Positions 58,308 to 64,000 of a DNA stretch of 64,000 nucleotides are shown here, in pieces. The position numbers and the translations under genes are program-made. Numbering within the stretch: position 1 is the stretch's first letter; each line of letters starts with the position of its first letter. The DNA comes from Euonymus europaeus. Taxonomy: Eukaryota > Streptophyta > Magnoliopsida > Celastrales > Celastraceae. The notes under the pieces are model-generated. The model searched no databases. It was not told the origin of the DNA and saw only the letters and a list, made by a program, of their open reading frames with translations. The stretch is taken from assembly GCA_963580455.1 (NCBI GenBank), contig OY756970.1, positions 12,896,001 through 12,960,000 on the forward strand, in the 5' to 3' direction.

Positions 58308-60593
58308 AACCCCGACCCAAAATTTTTGAAATTTTTGAGTTTTTCACAAAGGGGAAAAAAACTGGACTAGGCGCATCAGGGGGCGCATCAGGGGGCGCCT
58401 AGGCGCTGCGCCTAGTCCAGTGAAGGGCTGGAAATGAAGTGAACTTGAAGTGCTGGAGCGCCTAGGCGCCCGAGCAGCACGCCTAGGCGGTATGCGCCTA
58501 GGAGTGTGCAAGGGGGGCACCCAGTGGCGCCTAATCCAGCAGAAGTGCATGCAAGAAGAGAGTCCAGGAAATGAGGTACTGGACTGGGCGCACCCCAGGG
58601 CGCTTAGGCGCTGCGCCTAGTCTAGTGGGCGACCAAAAATTGGAGTAGGCGCAGAGGCGCTCGCCTAGGTGCACCCCGCCAATGCATGAAAGCCCTGCAC
58701 GCCCAGGATGGCGCCTAGGGCAGCGCCTGAAGGACCTTAAGTAGATGCCAGGGCGCCTAGGCGCAACCCGATTCCTTCAAAAGGCTTCCGCGAGCCAGTT
58801 ATGAGATTTCTGAGTTTTGGTTCATCCTAGAGAGAGAGAGAGTGACGATTCTAGAGAGAAAAGAGTATTGAAGGTAATTATTGGAGATTAAAGCTTGGTT
58901 TTGGAGATTTGGGAAGGATTCAAGGAAGATTCGAGCCTTGGAGGTAAGATTCTTCATTTTTCCATTTCTAGGGTTTTGAGTAGATCTTGTTAGTTTCTTT
59001 TAGAGTTGATTCCTATGGTTTAGATATGTTGATTATAGGTTGATTTTGGATGTTTATGTAGATTGGTTTGTGTGTTGGAATTGAGTTGAACTTGGAGTGA
59101 GTTTGGAGGATATTGGAAGGAATTTCTAGAGAGAGAAGTAAGTGAATTTCGACTTTATTGATTCAATTGATATTCATATGAGTTGTGGTTGATATATTGA
59201 TGTGTGTGAGGGTTCGGTTTCGCCACATTGTAGGTTTGGGCAAAATCGAAACCCTAGGAACGAAATTTGGGAATTTGTGTTAAATTGCTCGACACGAGGT
59301 AGGGGATTTCCAACCATTCTTTCTATCGTTCGTTTTCGATATTTAAGAGCGTTTCGATTCCTCATTGGTCGTTTTATTTGTGTTTCCGCCTTAATTGCTG
59401 CTAAGGGGAAACGAACCCTAAATTTGGATTATTGTAAATTCTTGATGTTGCATGACCCGCTTGTGTGTGTTCCATCATCTATGGACACGATGTGACTTCC
59501 GTTCATGCATCATGATAGTTATGTATATATATATGTAGGTTGTTCATATATATATCCTTCGGCATGTCATGACATTAATGCATTAGAGTTGCATGGGGGA
59601 CCGAGTATGGACACGGGACTCCTTAGGATTCTTGAAAGCTACTTGGAAGGATGACGAGGTGATGAGAGTTACCACCGAGTCAAGTGAATTCCAAGTAGGA
59701 TAACGCACTAGAGGTATGGTTGATGAGGAACCTTGTCTGGAGTGGTGCGGGCGTGATAGGATCACGCAACCGGGTAATCTAAGGGCGTTTGATGTTGGGG
59801 AGCGTACTCCCGTTCAATAGTCATGGTTAGCGACCATGTTATTGATGAGTTGATTTGGTGAGCTTGCTCACGTTCGATACTACATGGGACGAGCCATGGT
59901 ATCGATGAGGTTTGCCCATTGAGGGGATTGCCCGGGTAAATGTTATATGTGAATGTTGAGTATACGTGCATGTGGTAGGTTTCATATTGATGCATAGCCT
60001 ACTGTTCCGATTCGGCCTTATACTCATGTTACTCTTAACCCTACTGAGCTTCTTGCTCACCTCTACTTTCATTCCTTCCCACAGGTGATACCGGTACAGG
60101 TACAGGTACAGGTACTAGTGGAGCGGATCAGTGAGAACGGGATGTGACATGGATGGCCCTGGGTAGGATGTGGGTGCTAGAGAGATACTCTAAGCATGTA
60201 TTTGTATATGATGTATTGATGTTTATTCATGATAATCTTATAACCATTTGGCATCAGAGGGTGTATGCATGACGTATGCTGAGTTGATCTTGGTTATATG
60301 ATATTATGAATTTGATGATGTGTTTATTATGCTATCAGTTTGTGCATGCTGGTAGTGGATGGCCTGAGGCCCCTAGGATCAGGATTGCATGTGATTGAGG
60401 CCTGAGGCCTGGCTAGGTTGCTAGTGTGATGGATTGTGAATTTATATATATTGCTGCGCGTTTTCTGATGCAGGCGGGAACTCTCCGATATACGGGGAGA
60501 TGTCGCCGGATTTCCGGCTCGCCGGATGATCGCACTAGCGGCCTAGGACGGTGCCGGAGGGCACCCGTGGCGTGCCCGGACCGAGGCGTCACA
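58303..60593 (+). repeat. 3' LTR of the Tekay-type element
   Basis: TGTGAAACCC...GTCACA, 2,291 bp. Its U3 holds a GC-rich palindromic cluster (58360-58770). A short TACAGG-type repeat is at 60092-60115. The right edge is precise because the MULE coding frame resumes at 60594. Confidence 0.85.
58360..58770 (+). repeat. GC-rich cluster of GCGCCTAGGCGC palindromes
   Basis: Perfect 12-bp palindromes occur at 58395-58406, 58458-58469 and 58753-58764, with at least five related GCGCCTAG/CTAGGCGC half-sites between them. This is a GC island in an AT-rich window. Confidence 0.85.
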
Positions 60594-63583
60594 CCCTTGG
60601 TGGCTCAACAATGGTTCCCCGCAAAGACCTCCCATGTGTAAGTTGTGCTCTCCTAACTAGCATCTTCATGGCTGTCCTACCACCTGTTGATGGACCTCCA
60701 GTAGTAACACCTCTACCACCAATAACAGAACCAATAGAACCACCAGAACCCCTACCAACAGAACCACCAAAACCCCTAGAACCTCTATCAACATGAACAC
60801 CTCTGCTAGAACCCCTACTAGAACCACACACCCTACCTCTTCCACCTCTTCTAGATGTCTCTGCATGATCTTCTCCAAGTGGCTGACATTGCAATTACTC
60901 AAAATATCAATCTAGGCAAATTATGACAGAATACATTTACATAATTATATAATACACTTTACTTGGTTCATTGGCTGATTCTTGCATCCCCTTTTGTTGT
61001 GGCCTTCAACCCCACATTTGGTTCACTTTATTTGGGGATATCTTCTTTTCAGTCTACTGGTGCTCTTTGGTTCATCATGTTCTCTCCTCCTCTTGGTCTT
61101 TGGTCTACCAGCAGCTACCACTTGAATTGGTAGAGGAATTATCTTGTCACTCCCCGTGGATAACTAGAGATTTTCTCCATTAGTAGGCTGAACATTATAC
61201 TGGTAGCACCTCATGTAAGTTGCTCTAGTATAAGCTTCATCAACATAGGCAACTGGATCTTTGTGAAGCCAGCCAATTGCAGGCACTCCATGTACACATG
61301 GGATCCCAGACAAGTCCCAAGCCCTACAAGTGCACGTGCGTTCTACCACATTGACAATGTATTGCTCTGGCCTCTTTCTAACCTATAATAAGCATGGATT
61401 ACATCACTACAATGAACATGGCCTCTAATATGAACACAAAACAATAACAATAACAATAATTTTACAATGGGGCAGCATACCTGAAAGATTGAATGTCCTC
61501 CATCTCCAGTCCACTTTGCAGTCCAGGACCTACTCATGAGGAATCTCTTATTTACCAAGTCAGTCACACGTTTCACCAGCCTCCCTTGCTTCCTTTCCAT
61601 CTTAGTACGATTCTTGACATGCCTGTCCATGGCCTCTGCCCTTAACCACTCAAGCATCATAATAATTGGCTTGTCTCTAACACACACGATGTTGGAGTTA
61701 AAACTCTCAGACATGTTATTACATATGCTGTCATTCTTACAGAATGTGCTGAAACCAGCTCTGGTCCACAAACAAGGATCTATGTCATCCAAGTACTTCC
61801 ATGCCTTCTGGTCAATGTCATTAATCTTCTGCAAGAAAGCACTGAACTCCTGCAAAGTGGTTGACTTAGCACGGTCATATACTAGTCTCCTGAATTGTTT
61901 CCCTGGCCATTTTTTACTGAAATTGGCATAAATATGCCGCACACAGAATCTGTGCTCTATGGCCTATTGGCTTTCTATGGACAGTTCTTCAATTGCTTGC
62001 ACCAACCCTTTTTGCCTATTAGAAATGAAGCACCATCTTCTCTCATTAAAGCCACCAATGTCATTTAACAATTTAAGAAACCAAAGCCAAGAATCTCCAT
62101 TCTCCTTCTCTACCACTGTCCATGCTATAGGATATATCCCATTGTCAGCATCTTGAGAAACAACAGTAAGTAGTTGGCCACCATAAAGTGTTTTTAGAAA
62201 ACACCCATCTAAACCTATCAAGGGTCTGCAACCTGCCAAAAAACCATCTCTCAAAGGAGCCAAACACATATAAGCCCTCTTGAAAACTGCAGGATCATCT
62301 GGTCTATCCCTATCTACAAGAATGTTGCAGCTGCTACCTATGTTTGTCCTCAATACCTCTGCCATGTAGCTCCTCAACTTACCATACTGCTCCTGATGTT
62401 TCCCATCAATAATCTCTAAGGCCTTCTTCTTTGTTCTGTATGCATGAGTCCTTGATATTTCTAGCTGTAGACTATCCTTCACATGGTTCACTAATTCTCC
62501 TGCAGTGATCCATGGTTGTGCTCTTATCTTCTCAACTAACTTAGTTGGCAACCATGAACTGTTGGCCTGTTTGTTGTCAACCTTTCTACTGCATTCGTGC
62601 TTGTTCACATAAGTCTTTAGCTGATATGTGGCCTGACCAGTTATTTTTGAGCACCACATTGTCCATGGGCATCCAATATCACACTTCACTTGGCAACGTA
62701 GCTTCTCATTCCTAACAAACTGAAGTTGATAACCACACTCAATAGCATAACTCCTAACAGCATCCTTGAACTCTTTGAGTGTAGTAAATTCCATTCCAAG
62801 TGCAAAGACAAACTCCTCTCCACCAGCATTGGAATAATACGGAGGATTCCCACCTGCAAGCGCTCTGACCTCGTCATCACTGTCAGCCTCAAACAACAAG
62901 ATGTCTTCATTCTCAGAAAAGTGGAGTGAAGAGTCATCACTACCATGTCCAGCACCCTGTTCAAAACTATGTTCATCATTCTCTTTCTGCAATCCAGCAT
63001 TCTCCTGCTGCAAACCAGCATTCTCTTGCTGAAATCCAACATTCCCATCATCCAGTCCACCATCTTTATCCTCCTCATCCTCTTCATAACTCTTATCCTG
63101 CTCTTCATAACTTAGATCATCCTGCTCAGCACACTGTCCAGCACCATGTCCAACATTCTCATCCTGCTCATCACACTGTCCAGCACCATGTCCAGCATTC
63201 TCATCCTGCAATCCAGCAATCTGTTGCTCCAATCCAGCATTCCCATCTTCTCCACCAGCATCCACACCAACAACATTACTTCCCAAAACAGAACCTTGCA
63301 TGTCTTCACCAACCTGAGCATTCAATACTACAGAATCCTCTACATGTACATTATGTGTCCCAGAAGAATCACCAACCTGAGCATTCTCTTGTACAGAACC
63401 CTCACCATGTACACTATGTACACCTTGGCCCTCTTGGTTTGCTTCGAGGTTTGTCATAAAGGAAGCCAGAACCTCATCATCATCGTAATCAAGGTGGACG
63501 ATCCCACTGAAATCAGTATTTTGCCCAACCTTCCGGAGCTTGTTGCGAGACCTAGTCAGCATTCTCCTTGGAGCATCCGTCAT
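60594..63583 (-). pseudogene. MuDR-type MULE transposase, three exons, cut by the Tekay LTR
   Basis: Exon 1 runs 63583-61481, intron 61480-61383, exon 2 61382-60963, intron 60962-60883, exon 3 60882-60594; all junctions are GT-AG and in phase. N-terminus: an acidic, repeat-rich region with Q/E/N heptads, then a MuDR DNA-binding zinc region (CQVKCDIGCPWTMWC...HEC) and the MULE core. D459 lies in GLDGCFLK; the second catalytic Asp is Asn (FISNRQKGL, residue 522); E is present in MSESFNS. A SWIM finger CTCRAWDLSGIPCVHG and a zinc knuckle follow, then a Gly/Arg-rich tail. Stops: TAG 61964-61966, TAG 61164-61166 and TGA 61023-61025 (in the knuckle Cys). No frameshifts. Exon 3 runs into the LTR at 60593. 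Confidence 0.88.
62985..63240 (-). repeat. 21-bp-type minisatellite encoding QENAGLQ heptads
   Basis: Units related to AATCCAGCATTCTCCTGCTGC (plus strand) recur, giving NAGLQQE / QDENAG / GHGAGQC heptads in the transposase N-terminus. The array extends the coiled-coil-like acidic region. Confidence 0.75.
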
Positions 63584-64000
63584 TGGACCTAGTAATCAAA
63601 CGAACAAAAACGATCAACTCCCTAACAAAAATTTCAATTAACAGAACCGAACCACCTCTTTAGGGTTTTGGGTGTCACTAAAGACACATTGAAATACAAA
63701 ATTGAACCTAACAGACACAAAAAACATCCAAGAGAAACATTCAAGACCCATGAATCCACCAGATAACCACAACGATGCAACAGAGTGCAACATGGAACCC
63801 AAACCCCACGAAAACACCTTATTCACCTCTATAAACAAGAACAACATAACACAATGCACAAAACTTACCAACTATATGTCTTCCTTGATAATTCTTCCCA
63901 CCTTAGGGGGTGCAATATGGAAGGAAGTTGAGAGACTTTTGGTGTTAGGGTTCCTGTTTTGGGCGCGCAAATAACTTGCTGGTGACGACATAACCCAGCA
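63584..64000 (-). other. 5' flank of the MuDR-type MULE
   Basis: No gene. It should contain the MULE 5' UTR and promoter; the element's terminal inverted repeat is not identified and may lie beyond the window. Confidence 0.4.

Noticed and set aside
60551..60796. Pro/Glu-rich plus-strand frame
   Set aside because: It spans the Tekay LTR edge and the antisense of the MULE Gly/Arg tail, so it is not a gene.
62926..63459. His-rich 177-residue plus-strand frame
   Set aside because: It is the opposite strand of the MULE heptad repeat region.

Overview
This is nuclear DNA of a flowering plant. The evidence is a AAACCCTAA telo-box and 5'-UTR intron on the only clear host gene, plant-type Copia SIRE, Ty3/gypsy Athila, Tat and Tekay elements, CACTA and Mutator-like (MULE) transposons, and an AT-rich background. 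SIRE and Athila elements fit a eudicot well, but the sequence does not name a species.

Layout. 1-3817: 3' part of an Athila-like Ty3/gypsy element (env-like ORF, two polypurine tracts, 3' LTR). About 3905-4670: tandem array of a very small TRIM-like retroelement. 5413-7922: the one convincing host gene, UTP18, a ribosome-biogenesis WD40 protein of the U3 processome, with promoter motifs and a 5'-UTR intron. 7923-11829: repeats and unrecognised DNA. 11830-14560: dead FAR1/MULE transposase fused to an OTU domain. About 15447-26763: a large decayed CACTA element (TNP2-like gene and second ORF) that holds other insertions: a MULE with a perfect 9-bp target duplication (16875-18709), a DUF1985 fragment, a small MULE MITE (25108-25513) and a LINE RNase H fragment. 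27024-33411: complete Copia element with AGAAT target duplication. About 34000-51000: degraded Tat-clade Ty3/gypsy element with an antisense ORF and a 3' tandem repeat, split by a young SIRE Copia element (39548-49257, AAAAC target duplication). 53008-54728: FAR1-like pseudogene that stops inside its SWIM motif where a 5'-truncated Tekay-type element begins (54729-60593). The Tekay 3' LTR cuts into the last exon of a minus-strand MuDR-type MULE (60594-63583), whose 5' flank runs to the window end.

Working relationships. UTP18 is the only gene likely to serve the host; everything else is mobile DNA or its remains. Insertions can be ordered: SIRE is younger than Tat; the nested MULEs and LINE are younger than CACTA; Tekay is younger than the MuDR-type MULE. 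Most transposases and polymerases have lost a catalytic residue. Two mutational signatures recur in unrelated elements: stop codons explained by C-to-T change, and one-base frameshifts at 7-base A/T homopolymers.

All family assignments come from reading motifs by eye; no database search was possible. LTR ends backed by a target duplication are exact. Ends of the Athila, Tat and CACTA elements are approximate.
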